A stretch of DNA of 64,000 nt from CAYJFG01 sp964369405 (GTDB taxonomy: Bacteria > Bacillota > Clostridia > Oscillospirales > Acutalibacteraceae). Made by a program: the position numbers and the translations under genes. Every line of letters starts with the position of its first letter. The first letter of the stretch is position 1. The notes below the pieces were generated by a model. It saw only the letters and a list, made by a program, of their open reading frames with translations, did no database searches and was not told the DNA's origin. Positions 1 through 9,228 of this stretch are shown one piece after another. Location: the NCBI GenBank assembly GCA_964369405.1, contig CAYJGB010000003.1, forward strand, positions 41,420 to 105,419. The letters are read 5' to 3'.

Positions 1-510
1 AAAGTTTTAAAAGATATGAACAGAAAATACGATACTAAAAAATATTTAGAGATAATTAATTATGCTAAAGAGAATATAAAAGATTTATCACTTACAAGCG
101 ATATAATAGTAGGTTTTCCAAGTGAAAATTATGAAGATTTCTTAAAAACTATAGATATAATTAAAGAAGTGGAGTTTACATCTTTATTTACTTTTATTTT
201 CTCGCCAAGGGTTGGTACTCCAGCAGAAAAGATGGAGGATTTAATCCCATATGAGGAAAAATCTAAATGGTTTACTAGTCTGTTAAAAGAACAAGAGCAA
301 ATTGCTGCTAAAAGATGTGCGTCTATGGTAGGCAAAACATATAAAGTTTTAGTAGAAAGTCAAAAAGAAAACGACAACTCACAACTATCAGGTAGAACAA
401 CAGGTAATGTGATAGTAGAGTTTGTCGGAGATAAGAATTTAATAGGTTCTTTTGTAGATGTAAAAATTACAGTTGCTAGAAATTACATCTTAAAAGGTGA
501 ACTTGTTTAA
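1..510 (+). CDS. miaB: tRNA-2-methylthio-N6-dimethylallyladenosine synthase MiaB, C-terminal part (5' end outside window)
   Basis: The frame is open from base 1, so this is the last ~170 residues of a gene that begins upstream. The visible part has the end of the radical-SAM barrel (the TDIIVGFPSE and FTFIFSPRVGTPA stretches typical of MiaB/MTTase proteins) followed by a small C-terminal TRAM-type domain (about residues 105-165). MiaB attaches the methylthio group to i6A37 of tRNAs reading UNN codons, using two [4Fe-4S] clusters; the cluster cysteines lie in the missing part. Its substrate is made by MiaA, encoded at 5720-6700 in the same gene run. The MiaB versus MtaB/RimO choice rests on these motifs and on the mutS-mutL-miaA context, a common clostridial order. 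Confidence 0.93.
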   Translation, partial: KVLKDMNRKYDTKKYLEIINYAKENIKDLSLTSDIIVGFPSENYEDFLKTIDIIKEVEFTSLFTFIFSPRVGTPAEKMEDLIPYEEKSKWFTSLLKEQEQIAAKRCASMVGKTYKVLVESQKENDNSQLSGRTTGNVIVEFVGDKNLIGSFVDVKITVARNYILKGELV

Positions 511-542
511 TTATATATAAAATTTATAACGGAGGAATTATA

Positions 543-947
543 ATGGATATTATTGAATTATCAAGAGAAATAGGCAGACAAATACAAAAAGAAGATGCAT
601 ACTTACAACTTAAAGTTGCACAACAGCAAAGTGACGAGGACCAAGAGTTACAAGACTTAATCGGTGAATTTAATTTAAAGAGAATGAACATCAATAACGA
701 GGCTAGTAAGTCTGATAGAGATGATAATAAACTTCAAGAATTAAATGCTGATATGAGAAAAGTATATAATGATATTATGGAAAACGATAATATGAAATTA
801 TATAACGAGAAAAAGCAAGAGATGGACGTGCTTTTAAAAAGAGTACTAGCAATTATTACTCAAAGTGCTGACGGCGAAGACCCTAACACAACTGATTATT
901 CAGAGAGTTGTGGAGGAAGTTGTTCATCATGTAGTGGTTGTGGTTGA
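543..947 (+). CDS. YlbF/YmcA-family (RicF-like) protein with a cysteine-rich tail
   Basis: This 134-residue, highly charged, helical protein matches the com_ylbF (YlbF/YmcA) family in overall pattern: an N-terminal MDIIELSREIGRQIQ helix and repeated long helices to about residue 105. In Bacillus, YlbF and YmcA join YaaT in the Y (Ric) complex, which carries [4Fe-4S] clusters and affects RNase Y and sporulation/competence phosphorelay. The last ~12 residues form a striking Cys/Gly/Ser tail (CGGSCSSCSGCG) with five cysteines, which could bind metal or an Fe-S cluster. A good Shine-Dalgarno (GGAGG) precedes the ATG. It lies between miaB (32 nt gap) and mutS (40 nt gap). A YaaT homologue is present at 32358-33221. 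Whether it is the orthologue of YlbF or of YmcA cannot be told from sequence alone. Confidence 0.85.
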   Translation: MDIIELSREIGRQIQKEDAYLQLKVAQQQSDEDQELQDLIGEFNLKRMNINNEASKSDRDDNKLQELNADMRKVYNDIMENDNMKLYNEKKQEMDVLLKRVLAIITQSADGEDPNTTDYSESCGGSCSSCSGCG

Positions 948-987
948 TAAATTTAACTAAAAAATTATAAAAGGGCGGGAAAATAAA

Positions 988-3624
988 ATGGCAGAACTTT
1001 CTCCTATGATGCAACAGTATTTTAAAATTAAAGAAGAAAACAAAGATAGCATTTTATTTTTTCGCCTAGGCGATTTTTATGAGATGTTTTTTGAAGATGC
1101 AAAACTTGCCTCAAAAGAGCTAGAACTTACTTTAACAGGTAGAGATTGTGGTCAAGAAGAAAGAGCACCTATGTGTGGTGTACCGTATCACAGCAGTGAG
1201 GGATATATTGCAAGACTAGTAGCGAAAGGTTATAAAGTAGCAATATGTGAGCAAGTAGAAGAAGCAAGCAAAGCAAAAGGTCTTGTAAAAAGAGATGTTA
1301 TAAGAGTAATAACACCAGGAACTGTTACAGAAAACAGTATGCTAGATGAATCAAAAAACAACTATGTATCTTGTATTTACACTATAGATAATTCGATAGG
1401 AATATCGTTTTGCGATATCTCAACGGGACAATTCCATACAACTGCTATTAGTTCAGATGGAATAGAGGCTAAAATAAAAGATGAATTATCAAGATTTAAT
1501 CCACGAGAAATAATAGTTGGTGGAGATACAATAAAGTTAAAAAGTTTAGCAGGGTTTATAAAAGATAAACTTAGTGCTAGTGTGGATTTGTTTGAAGATG
1601 AATTGTTCGAGCTTGAAAAATGCAAAGCCGAAATGATAGAAATATTTAGTAGTGAAGATGTAGTTAAAATCGAACAACTAAACAGCAATGAAATAATACG
1701 CTCAATAGGGGCGTTGTTATGGTATTTAAAAGATACACAAAAAAGAGGACTTGAAAGAATTAACACTATAGATATATATTCTCAAAACGAATATATGAAT
1801 TTAGATTTTAACACAAGAAGAAACTTAGAGCTTATAGAAACTATGAGAAATAAAAGTAAAAAAGGTTCTCTGTTGTGGGTGTTAGATAGAACAAAAACAG
1901 CAATGGGTAAAAGATTAATCAGACTTTGGATAGAACAACCATTGTTAAATTACGCACAAATTATAAAAAGACAAAACAGTATAGAAGAGTTGTTTAGTAA
2001 TACTGTGGATAGATTAGAAATTATGAATGCTTTAGGTAGCATTTTCGATATAGAAAGACTTTTAACACGTATCGTTCATGGTAATTCAGGAGCAAAAGAA
2101 CTTAGAAATTTAGCTAGTGCAATAAAAAACCTACCAGAACTTAAAGATATGTTAGAGTTTGCAGACCAAACTTTACTAAAAGAGTTAAAAGCAGACTTAG
2201 ACCCACTAGAAGATGTATTTGAAATAATAGATAAATCAATAGTAGACTTGCCACCTTTCTCTGTTAGAGAAGGTGGAATGATAAAAGATAACTATGATGA
2301 TGAACTTGATAGTGTTCGCAAAGATATGAATAACTCATCAGAAATTTTAGCACAAATAGAAACACAAGAGAGAAAAATAACAGGTATTCCAAAACTTAAA
2401 GTAGCGTATAATAGAGTGTTTGGATATTATATAGAGGTATCAAATTCTTACAAAGAACTAGTGCCAGAAACATACATAAGAAAACAAACACTTACAAACT
2501 GTGAGCGTTATATAACTCAAGAACTTAAAGAGGTAGAGGGAAGAATTTTAGGTGCAAAAGAAAAATCAGTCGCACTAGAATTTACACTCTATGAAGAAAT
2601 TCGTAGTATCGTTGCGAAAAATGTAGATAGAATACAAAAAACAGCAAATGCAATTGCAATCTTAGATGTTTTGTGTTCTCTTGCAAATGTTGCAGCAGAT
2701 AATAGATATGTTAGACCGTTAGTTAACCTAAGTGGTGTTATCAACTTAAAAGAAAGTAGACATCCTGTAGTTGAGTGCATTTTAAATGACTCCCCATTTG
2801 TTCCCAATGATGTTTTACTTGATTTAAACGATAATAAAGTTTCTATTATTACAGGTCCTAATATGGCTGGTAAATCTACATATATGCGTCAAGTAGCACT
2901 TATTGTGTTGATGGCTCAAATGGGTTCTTTTGTTCCTGCTCAAAGTGCAGAAATTGGCATTGTGGACAGTGTGTTTACAAGAGTAGGTGCATCTGACGAT
3001 TTAAATGCAGGACAATCTACTTTTATGGTGGAAATGAGCGAAGTCGCTTATATTATTAAAAATGCTACATCGAAAAGCTTATTAATTCTTGATGAAATAG
3101 GTCGTGGTACATCTACTTTTGATGGTATGTCAATTGCAAGGGCTGTGCTTGAATATGTAGTAGATAATAAAAAACTAGGAGCAAAAAGTCTTTTTGCAAC
3201 ACATTATCACGAACTTACAGTAATGGAAGAACAGTTAAGTGGTGTTAAAAATTATAATATAGCAGTTAAAAAAAGAGGAGATGACATAACTTTCTTGCGA
3301 AGAATTGTTCGAGGTGGAGCAGATGAGAGTTATGGTATAGAAGTTGCAAAACTTGCAGGAGTACCAAACAGTGTAATAAAACGAGCAAAAGATATATTAA
3401 AAGAGCTTGATAATCAAGAACAGTCAATAAACAAAAATAAAGTTTATGAGGAAAGTAAAGAAATATCAATTGATGTACAAGATGATTTTGAAGAATTTAA
3501 TTTACTTAATAATACAAACGATAAATTAAAGTCTAAACTTAATGAAATAGATATAAACACTTTAACTCCAATAGAATCTATGAATATTTTATTTGAGTTG
3601 ATAAAAACAGCTAAAGAAGATTAA
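988..3624 (+). CDS. mutS: DNA mismatch repair protein MutS
   Basis: Full-length MutS (878 residues, normal for the family). The N-terminal mismatch-recognition domain has the Phe-X-Glu wedge in RLGDFYEMFFEDA (about residue 30). The C-terminal ATPase has Walker A GPNMAGKSTYMRQ (about residue 628), Walker B LLILDEIGRGTSTFDG and the TRVGASDDL loop. MutS binds base-base mismatches and small loops and recruits MutL. The ATG follows GGGCGGGAAAAT. It is 33 nt upstream of mutL in the same direction, so the two are probably co-transcribed. No defects seen. Confidence 0.98.
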   Translation: MAELSPMMQQYFKIKEENKDSILFFRLGDFYEMFFEDAKLASKELELTLTGRDCGQEERAPMCGVPYHSSEGYIARLVAKGYKVAICEQVEEASKAKGLVKRDVIRVITPGTVTENSMLDESKNNYVSCIYTIDNSIGISFCDISTGQFHTTAISSDGIEAKIKDELSRFNPREIIVGGDTIKLKSLAGFIKDKLSASVDLFEDELFELEKCKAEMIEIFSSEDVVKIEQLNSNEIIRSIGALLWYLKDTQKRGLERINTIDIYSQNEYMNLDFNTRRNLELIETMRNKSKKGSLLWVLDRTKTAMGKRLIRLWIEQPLLNYAQIIKRQNSIEELFSNTVDRLEIMNALGSIFDIERLLTRIVHGNSGAKELRNLASAIKNLPELKDMLEFADQTLLKELKADLDPLEDVFEIIDKSIVDLPPFSVREGGMIKDNYDDELDSVRKDMNNSSEILAQIETQERKITGIPKLKVAYNRVFGYYIEVSNSYKELVPETYIRKQTLTNCERYITQELKEVEGRILGAKEKSVALEFTLYEEIRSIVAKNVDRIQKTANAIAILDVLCSLANVAADNRYVRPLVNLSGVINLKESRHPVVECILNDSPFVPNDVLLDLNDNKVSIITGPNMAGKSTYMRQVALIVLMAQMGSFVPAQSAEIGIVDSVFTRVGASDDLNAGQSTFMVEMSEVAYIIKNATSKSLLILDEIGRGTSTFDGMSIARAVLEYVVDNKKLGAKSLFATHYHELTVMEEQLSGVKNYNIAVKKRGDDITFLRRIVRGGADESYGIEVAKLAGVPNSVIKRAKDILKELDNQEQSINKNKVYEESKEISIDVQDDFEEFNLLNNTNDKLKSKLNEIDINTLTPIESMNILFELIKTAKED

Positions 3625-3657
3625 CATATAAATTATTAGATAAAGAGTGGTGGAAAA

Positions 3658-5733
3658 ATGGGTGTTATCAATGTTTTAGATAAGCATACAGCAGAGTTAA
3701 TTGCTGCTGGTGAAGTAGTAGAAAGACCAGCAGCTATTATAAAAGAACTTTTAGAAAATTCAATTGATGCTAAAGCTACTGCTATAACTGTAGAAATACA
3801 AAACGGTGGAGTCAAATATATACGTATTACTGATAACGGAAATGGCTTTTATAGTGATGATGTACCTAAAGCATTTTTACGCCATGCAACTAGTAAAGTA
3901 AAAGAAAGTAATGACTTAGATGCTATTAGCACATTAGGTTTTAGAGGTGAGGCACTAGCGTCAATTTGTGCAGTAGCCAAAGTGGAACTTTTAACTTGCG
4001 CTAAAGATGAAAATATAGGAACACGTTATATAATAGAAGGTGGAGAAGAAAAACTTTATGAAGAGGCAGGGTGCCCTAAAGGTTCAACTATAATAATTAG
4101 AGATGTGTTTTATAATGTTCCGGCTAGAATGAAGTTTTTAAAAAGAGATATAACGGAAGCTAATGCAGTTGCAAATGTTATAGATAAAATTGCATTGTCA
4201 CATCCAGAAATTTCTTTTACATTTATTAGAGATGGCAAACAAGCACTTAAAACTACAGGAGATAACAAACTTAAATCAGCAATATATTCAGTATGTGGCA
4301 GAGAGTTTGCAAATGGGTTGTTAGAAGTTGATTACAGCTTGAATAATGTAGCAGTATCAGGTTATGTTAGTAAACCTCAATATGCAAGACCTAATAGAAA
4401 TATGCAAATTTTCTTTTTGAATGGCAGATATGTTAAAAGTTCTACAGCTATGGCAGCCGTAGCAGAAAGCTCCAAAGGACAAGTTATGGTATCTAAACAT
4501 TCAGCGTGTATTTTGCATATTAATATTCCAGAAAACACAGTAGATGTAAATGTACACCCAGCTAAAATAGAAGTTAGATTTGTAAACGAAAAACCAATAT
4601 TTGATGCAGTTTATTATGCAGTAAAAAATACATTTTTACAAAAAGATAGAATAAAAGAGATGGATTTAAACATATGGCAAAATGGCAGACCAAAAGCAAA
4701 TAATGCGTTTTCAATGCAAAAAACTCCATATGATGCAAAACCTGAGTATAAAGATATAACAATACAAGAAGCAACACAAGAAACAAATAAAACAGAGTTA
4801 AATAACAATAATAAAATCACAACTGAAAATAAGTTTATGTCTTATGCTAGTAAGATAGTAGAAGATAAAATGCAAGATGAGCCGATTATCACTATACCAA
4901 CAGCAAATTATAACAATACACTTGTATCAGATAGTATAAATGTATATGAAGCATATAGAAAAAATACAGTTAATAATGATGTTACAAAAATAATAGATAA
5001 TAAAACTAGCAAAGTGTATGCTAGTAAAGAAATTAATAACAGTGTGATTATAGCAGATGATATAGTAGAAGATAGTATAATTAACAATATAGAGAAAGAA
5101 GAATTAATACCTCAAAAAAAGCAAAACTATTTAGAAAATTCAGCAGTAACACTAGAAAGCGAATATAATACACGATATATAGGCGAAGCGTTTAGCACTT
5201 ATATTATTGTACAAAGAGATAATAACGAAATAGTATTAATAGATAAACACGCAGCACATGAGAAAATAATTTATGAAAAACTAAAAGCTGAAAAAGGACA
5301 GGGTTATGCTCAAATGCTTTTATCACCACTGCCTGTTACGTTGCCAAAGTTAGAGTATGACGCTATAATAAATAACGAAAAAGTTCTAAGTGACTCAGGT
5401 TTTGAGATTAGTGACTTTGGTAATGGCACAGTATTAGTAAGGTCTGCACCACAGTATTTAGAAAATGTAGACATAGAACAAAATATTATTGAAATTGCAG
5501 GTTATCTATTAAAGAATAAAAATGACTTTAGTACCGATAATATGGACTGGGTTTATCATAGTGTAGCTTGTAGGGCAGCTATAAAAGCAGGTAATATAAG
5601 CAAACATCAAGAGTTGATTGAAATTGCATTAAAACTTGCAAAAGAAGATAATTTAAGATATTGTCCTCATGGCAGACCGATAAGTATTATTTTAACTAAG
5701 AGAGAGTTGGAAAAACAGTTTGGCAGAATTTAA
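3658..5733 (+). CDS. mutL: DNA mismatch repair endonuclease MutL
   Basis: This 691-residue protein has the N-terminal GHKL ATPase: IAAGEVVERPAAIIKELLENSIDA (motif I, about residue 13), ITDNGNG (motif II) and TLGFRGEAL (motif III). A low-complexity Asn/Lys/Glu-rich linker (about residues 340-500) leads to a C-terminal dimerization domain. The endonuclease motif DQHAAHERI-like appears as LIDKHAAHEKIIYEKL (about residue 528; the first Asp-Gln is Asp-Lys here), with later elements ACRAAIKAG and CPHGRPI. MutL is the nicking endonuclease of repair in organisms lacking MutH. Its 3' end overlaps the TTG start of miaA by 14 nt, suggesting translational coupling. Confidence 0.97.
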   Translation: MGVINVLDKHTAELIAAGEVVERPAAIIKELLENSIDAKATAITVEIQNGGVKYIRITDNGNGFYSDDVPKAFLRHATSKVKESNDLDAISTLGFRGEALASICAVAKVELLTCAKDENIGTRYIIEGGEEKLYEEAGCPKGSTIIIRDVFYNVPARMKFLKRDITEANAVANVIDKIALSHPEISFTFIRDGKQALKTTGDNKLKSAIYSVCGREFANGLLEVDYSLNNVAVSGYVSKPQYARPNRNMQIFFLNGRYVKSSTAMAAVAESSKGQVMVSKHSACILHINIPENTVDVNVHPAKIEVRFVNEKPIFDAVYYAVKNTFLQKDRIKEMDLNIWQNGRPKANNAFSMQKTPYDAKPEYKDITIQEATQETNKTELNNNNKITTENKFMSYASKIVEDKMQDEPIITIPTANYNNTLVSDSINVYEAYRKNTVNNDVTKIIDNKTSKVYASKEINNSVIIADDIVEDSIINNIEKEELIPQKKQNYLENSAVTLESEYNTRYIGEAFSTYIIVQRDNNEIVLIDKHAAHEKIIYEKLKAEKGQGYAQMLLSPLPVTLPKLEYDAIINNEKVLSDSGFEISDFGNGTVLVRSAPQYLENVDIEQNIIEIAGYLLKNKNDFSTDNMDWVYHSVACRAAIKAGNISKHQELIEIALKLAKEDNLRYCPHGRPISIILTKRELEKQFGRI

Positions 5734-6700
5734 TACTAAGACTAATGAAAATAGAATACCAATTATAGCTATTGTAGGACCTACTGCTTCAGGTAAAACT
5801 AAATTATCAATTGAACTAGCAAAAAAATATAATGGCGAAATTGTAAGTGCTGATTCTATGCAGATTTATAAAGGTATGGATATAGCAACAGCAAAACCTA
5901 CATTAAACGAAATGGGAAACATAGCACATCATTTAATAGGTTATGTAGATTCTACAGATAACTATAGTGTAGGAGCATATGTATTAAAAGCTCAAGAAGT
6001 GATAGCAGATATTAATGCACGTGGTAAAATGCCTATTTTAGTAGGTGGAACAGGGTTATATGTAAACACACTTTTAAATTATGTAATATTACCAGATACA
6101 AGTGAAGATGAAAAAATCAGAGAGGAACTATATAATAAACTTGAAAAACAAGGTGTATATAGTTTGTTAGAAGAGTTAAAACAAATTGATATAGATAGTG
6201 CAGTAAGACTTAGTGAAAATATAAATGCAAAAAGAATAATAAGAGCTATAGAAGTTTATCAAGTTACAGGTGTTACAATGACTAAGCACTTAGAAAAATC
6301 TAAAACAGAGCTAAGCCCATATAAAGATATTAGAATAGGGCTTAAATGTGAAAATAGAGAAAACTTATATAATAGAATTAACTTAAGAGTAGATAAAATG
6401 ATACAAGAGGGTTTACTTGAAGAAACTAAACAAGTGTTATCAAATGAATGTGGAAAAACAGCAAAAATGGCAATTGGATACAAGGAGTTAAAACCATACT
6501 TCGATAATAATATGACACTTGAGGAAGCACTAGAAAACTTAAAAAGAGAAACTAGAAGATATGCCAAAAGACAGCTTACTTGGTTTAGAAAAGATGAGAA
6601 AATTAATTGGATAGATATAGATACAGTATCAAGCTTTGAAGAAATATTTAATAAAGCAGAAGAAATAATTAATAATAATAAAATGTTGGAAGTGAATTAA
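5720..6700 (+). CDS. miaA: tRNA dimethylallyltransferase MiaA
   Basis: MiaA transfers dimethylallyl from DMAPP to N6 of A37 in tRNAs reading UNN codons; MiaB then thiomethylates it. The 326-residue product has the P-loop GPTASGKTKLS (about residue 19), the SADSMQIYKGMDIATAKPT segment, VGGTGLYVN and the late RRYAKRQLTWFRKD substrate-binding segment. The start is a TTG inside the last codons of mutL (overlap 14 nt); the upstream GAGAGTTGGA can serve as ribosome binding site. Only 2 nt separate its stop from the next gene. The usual hfq partner does not follow. Confidence 0.97.
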   Translation: MAEFNTKTNENRIPIIAIVGPTASGKTKLSIELAKKYNGEIVSADSMQIYKGMDIATAKPTLNEMGNIAHHLIGYVDSTDNYSVGAYVLKAQEVIADINARGKMPILVGGTGLYVNTLLNYVILPDTSEDEKIREELYNKLEKQGVYSLLEELKQIDIDSAVRLSENINAKRIIRAIEVYQVTGVTMTKHLEKSKTELSPYKDIRIGLKCENRENLYNRINLRVDKMIQEGLLEETKQVLSNECGKTAKMAIGYKELKPYFDNNMTLEEALENLKRETRRYAKRQLTWFRKDEKINWIDIDTVSSFEEIFNKAEEIINNNKMLEVN

Positions 6701-6702
6701 GA

Positions 6703-8001
6703 ATGAAAAGAAAAACATTTACCAAAATAGGGATATTAGTAGCTATTGTTGTTTTAGTAGTTGTAATAATATTTATGTCTGGGAATATAAACAGAGATTT
6801 AATAGAAACAGAAACTATAAATATTCAAACAGTGGCTGAATCTATATATACAGATTCATATATAGTAAGAAACGAAACATTAATTTCAAATGATACAGAT
6901 GGGTATGTATCGTATGTTTTTGATGATGGTGGGAAAGTAGCTGTTGGTGGAGTTATAGCTTATATATATAGAACTGAAGAAGATGCAAGAAATAATAAAG
7001 AAATTGAGAAAATTAATGAAGAAATTGAGAACTATAAAAGACTTAATTTATCTACGCTTACAGTTTCCACTGGATTAGATACAATTAATAACAGACTAAA
7101 CGATGAAATTATAAGTATTAATAAAACAGTAAATAAATCTGATTTTTTTAATATAGAAGAAGAAAAAGAAGAGTTATTATATTTTATAAATGAGCGTCAA
7201 ATAATTATAGGTGATGTTATAAACTATAATGAAAAAATAAATGAGTTAGAAGATGAAAAACAAAAACTCGAAAACGAAAGTCAAGAGTCAATTGGAGTTA
7301 TAACATCTCCAGTAGCGGGATATTTTACTCCGTCTGTAGATGGCTATGAGGGCGATTATGAATACAGCAAAGTTTTAGATATGAGTAAAAATAATTTAGA
7401 TAAATTGTTTGAAAACGAGCCTCATAAAGTAAATGATGATGTTGTGGGTAAAGTTATAAGTGAACTTAACTGGTACATTAATTGTCCTATTACTAGAGAT
7501 GATGCAATAGAGATTAACAGTGCAGGTTATGAAGATATAACTTTATATATGCCATATGCTACATCAAGAGCATTACCAGTTAAGATAAAAGCAGTAAATC
7601 AAGAAGATGATAAGTCAGATGCTGTAATAGTGCTTGAGTGTAATTATATGAGTGATGAAATTGCAAATTTGAGAGAAGAAACAGTACAAATTGATGTGAA
7701 ATCTTATACAGGTTTTGCAGTTAATAAAGAAGCACTACACGAGGAAACTATTACTAAAACTACAACAGACGAAAATGGCAATGAAAAAGAAGAAAGTAAA
7801 AAAGTAATGGGTGTATATGTAGTCAAAGGTAATCAACTAGAGTTTAAAGAAGTAGATATTTTATATGCTATAAATGATATTTATATATGCGACACTGGTA
7901 CAGATTTAGAAGAGTTCTTTAGAGGAGAAACTATTGAACTTTATGATGAAGTTGTTATTGGAGGACACGATTTATATGAAGGAAAAATTATTCAATCTTG
8001 A
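6703..8001 (+). CDS. HlyD-like membrane-anchored adaptor protein of the yggS-sepF cluster
   Basis: A 432-residue protein with one N-terminal membrane anchor (about residues 8-26, very Val/Ile-rich), then an extracellular part with a biotinyl-lipoyl-like half (DGYVSYVFDDGGKVAVGGVIAYIY), a charged coiled-coil stretch (about residues 95-195), a second half-motif (IGVITSPVAGYFTPSVDGYE) and a beta-rich C-terminal part. This is the layout of HlyD/RND-type adaptor proteins. Genes like this commonly precede yggS-sepF in Clostridia, where no partner pump is encoded nearby; none is here. It follows miaA by 2 nt and overlaps yggS by 26 nt. A role at the division site or envelope is only inferred from context. 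Confidence 0.75.
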   Translation: MKRKTFTKIGILVAIVVLVVVIIFMSGNINRDLIETETINIQTVAESIYTDSYIVRNETLISNDTDGYVSYVFDDGGKVAVGGVIAYIYRTEEDARNNKEIEKINEEIENYKRLNLSTLTVSTGLDTINNRLNDEIISINKTVNKSDFFNIEEEKEELLYFINERQIIIGDVINYNEKINELEDEKQKLENESQESIGVITSPVAGYFTPSVDGYEGDYEYSKVLDMSKNNLDKLFENEPHKVNDDVVGKVISELNWYINCPITRDDAIEINSAGYEDITLYMPYATSRALPVKIKAVNQEDDKSDAVIVLECNYMSDEIANLREETVQIDVKSYTGFAVNKEALHEETITKTTTDENGNEKEESKKVMGVYVVKGNQLEFKEVDILYAINDIYICDTGTDLEEFFRGETIELYDEVVIGGHDLYEGKIIQS

Positions 8002-8710
8002 TAATCAAAAACTTTTAGATGTAGAACATAATCTAAAAGTAATTGAAGAAAATATAAACAAGGCTGTTTTAGAAGTAGGTAAAAAGAGAGAAGATATAAT
8101 TTTGTTATCAGCCACAAAGACTGTTGATGTAGAAACTATTAATTTTGCTATTTCTAAAGGACTTAAATATATTGGAGAAAACAAAGTTCAAGAAATGTTG
8201 TCAAAATATGATGATTACGACTTAGATAATGCAACTTTACACTTTATAGGACATCTTCAAAGTAATAAAGTTCGTCAGATTGTTGGTAAAGTTAAGATGA
8301 TACAATCTGTAGATAGCTTAAAACTTGCAACAGAAATATCTAAACAATCTATAAAAAATAATATTGATACCGATATTTTAATTGAGGTAAACATTGGAGA
8401 TGAAGAAAGTAAGTCTGGTGTTCAAAAACAAAACTTAGAAGAGTTACTATGCCAAATTTCTACTTTAAGCAATATAAAAGTACGAGGACTTATGACAATT
8501 CCACCTATTTGTGACAAAAAGTCAGAAATTCGTAAATATTTTTCATTAATGAACAAACTGTTTATTGACATTAGGGGTAAAAAAATAGATAATATAAGTA
8601 TGGACTTTTTATCAATGGGTATGTCATCAGATTATTATGAGGCAATCTTAGAAGGTTCTAATATGGTAAGGATAGGGTCATCACTATTTGGTGAAAGAAT
8701 TTATATATAA
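7976..8710 (+). CDS. yggS: YggS/PLPBP-family pyridoxal phosphate homeostasis protein
   Basis: An alanine-racemase-like TIM-barrel protein that binds PLP without known catalytic activity and is linked to vitamin B6 and amino-acid homeostasis. Motifs: LLSATKTVDVETI (the PLP lysine follows SAT), YIGENKVQEM, HFIGHLQSNKVR, VRGLMTIPP and LSMGMSSDYYEAILEGSNMVRIGSSLFGER. I place the start at ATG 7976 (244 residues) because GGAGGA sits about 10 nt upstream; a frame extension to 7934 exists but lacks a ribosome site. The gene begins inside the HlyD-like gene and is followed after 15 nt by sepF, a common Gram-positive arrangement. Confidence 0.95.
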   Translation: MKEKLFNLDNQKLLDVEHNLKVIEENINKAVLEVGKKREDIILLSATKTVDVETINFAISKGLKYIGENKVQEMLSKYDDYDLDNATLHFIGHLQSNKVRQIVGKVKMIQSVDSLKLATEISKQSIKNNIDTDILIEVNIGDEESKSGVQKQNLEELLCQISTLSNIKVRGLMTIPPICDKKSEIRKYFSLMNKLFIDIRGKKIDNISMDFLSMGMSSDYYEAILEGSNMVRIGSSLFGERIYI

Positions 8711-8725
8711 TTGGAGGATTTTTAA

Positions 8726-9223
8726 ATGCCAAAACTAGGAAAAGGTTTAAACAAATTATTTGGTTCTCAAGAAGATGAGTACGATTACGATTATGACGAA
8801 AACGAAAACTATGATTACGACGATGAAGAAGATTATCAAAACGATTACAAAGAATCTTATAGTAAAGAGTCAAGCTATAAAGACCAATCTTATGTAAATC
8901 AAAATAGAAATAGTAGCAAAGTAGTAAATATTAACGCTACAGCAAAATTGCAAGTAGTTTTATTTAAACCAGAGTCTTTTGGAAGTGATACAAAAGCTAT
9001 AGCTGACGAGCTTATTAATATGAACACTGTTGTTTTAAATTTAGAAGGAACAGAAAGAGAACAATCAAGAAGAATACTAGACTTCTTAAGTGGCTGTGCG
9101 TATGCTAACAATGGTCAAGTTAAAAGAGTTGCTAGCAGTACATTTATTATTATTCCTAATAATGTAGACTTAACTGGTGACGATTTACTAGACGAGTTAG
9201 AAAGTAGTGGAGTTTACTTTTAA
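8726..9223 (+). CDS. sepF: Cell division protein SepF
   Basis: SepF is a membrane-binding FtsZ anchor in Gram-positive bacteria. The 165-residue product begins with a short amphipathic segment (MPKLGKGLNKLFGS), has a very acidic Asp/Glu/Tyr linker (about residues 18-60), then the conserved SepF core (about 75-160: the VVLFKPESFGSDTKAIADELI and LEGTEREQSRRILDFLSGCAYA regions). GGAGG lies 8 nt before the ATG. It is flanked by yggS and ylmH, the classic division cluster, though ylmG is absent between sepF and ylmH. Confidence 0.96.
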   Translation: MPKLGKGLNKLFGSQEDEYDYDYDENENYDYDDEEDYQNDYKESYSKESSYKDQSYVNQNRNSSKVVNINATAKLQVVLFKPESFGSDTKAIADELINMNTVVLNLEGTEREQSRRILDFLSGCAYANNGQVKRVASSTFIIIPNNVDLTGDDLLDELESSGVYF

Positions 9224-9228
9224 TTTTT

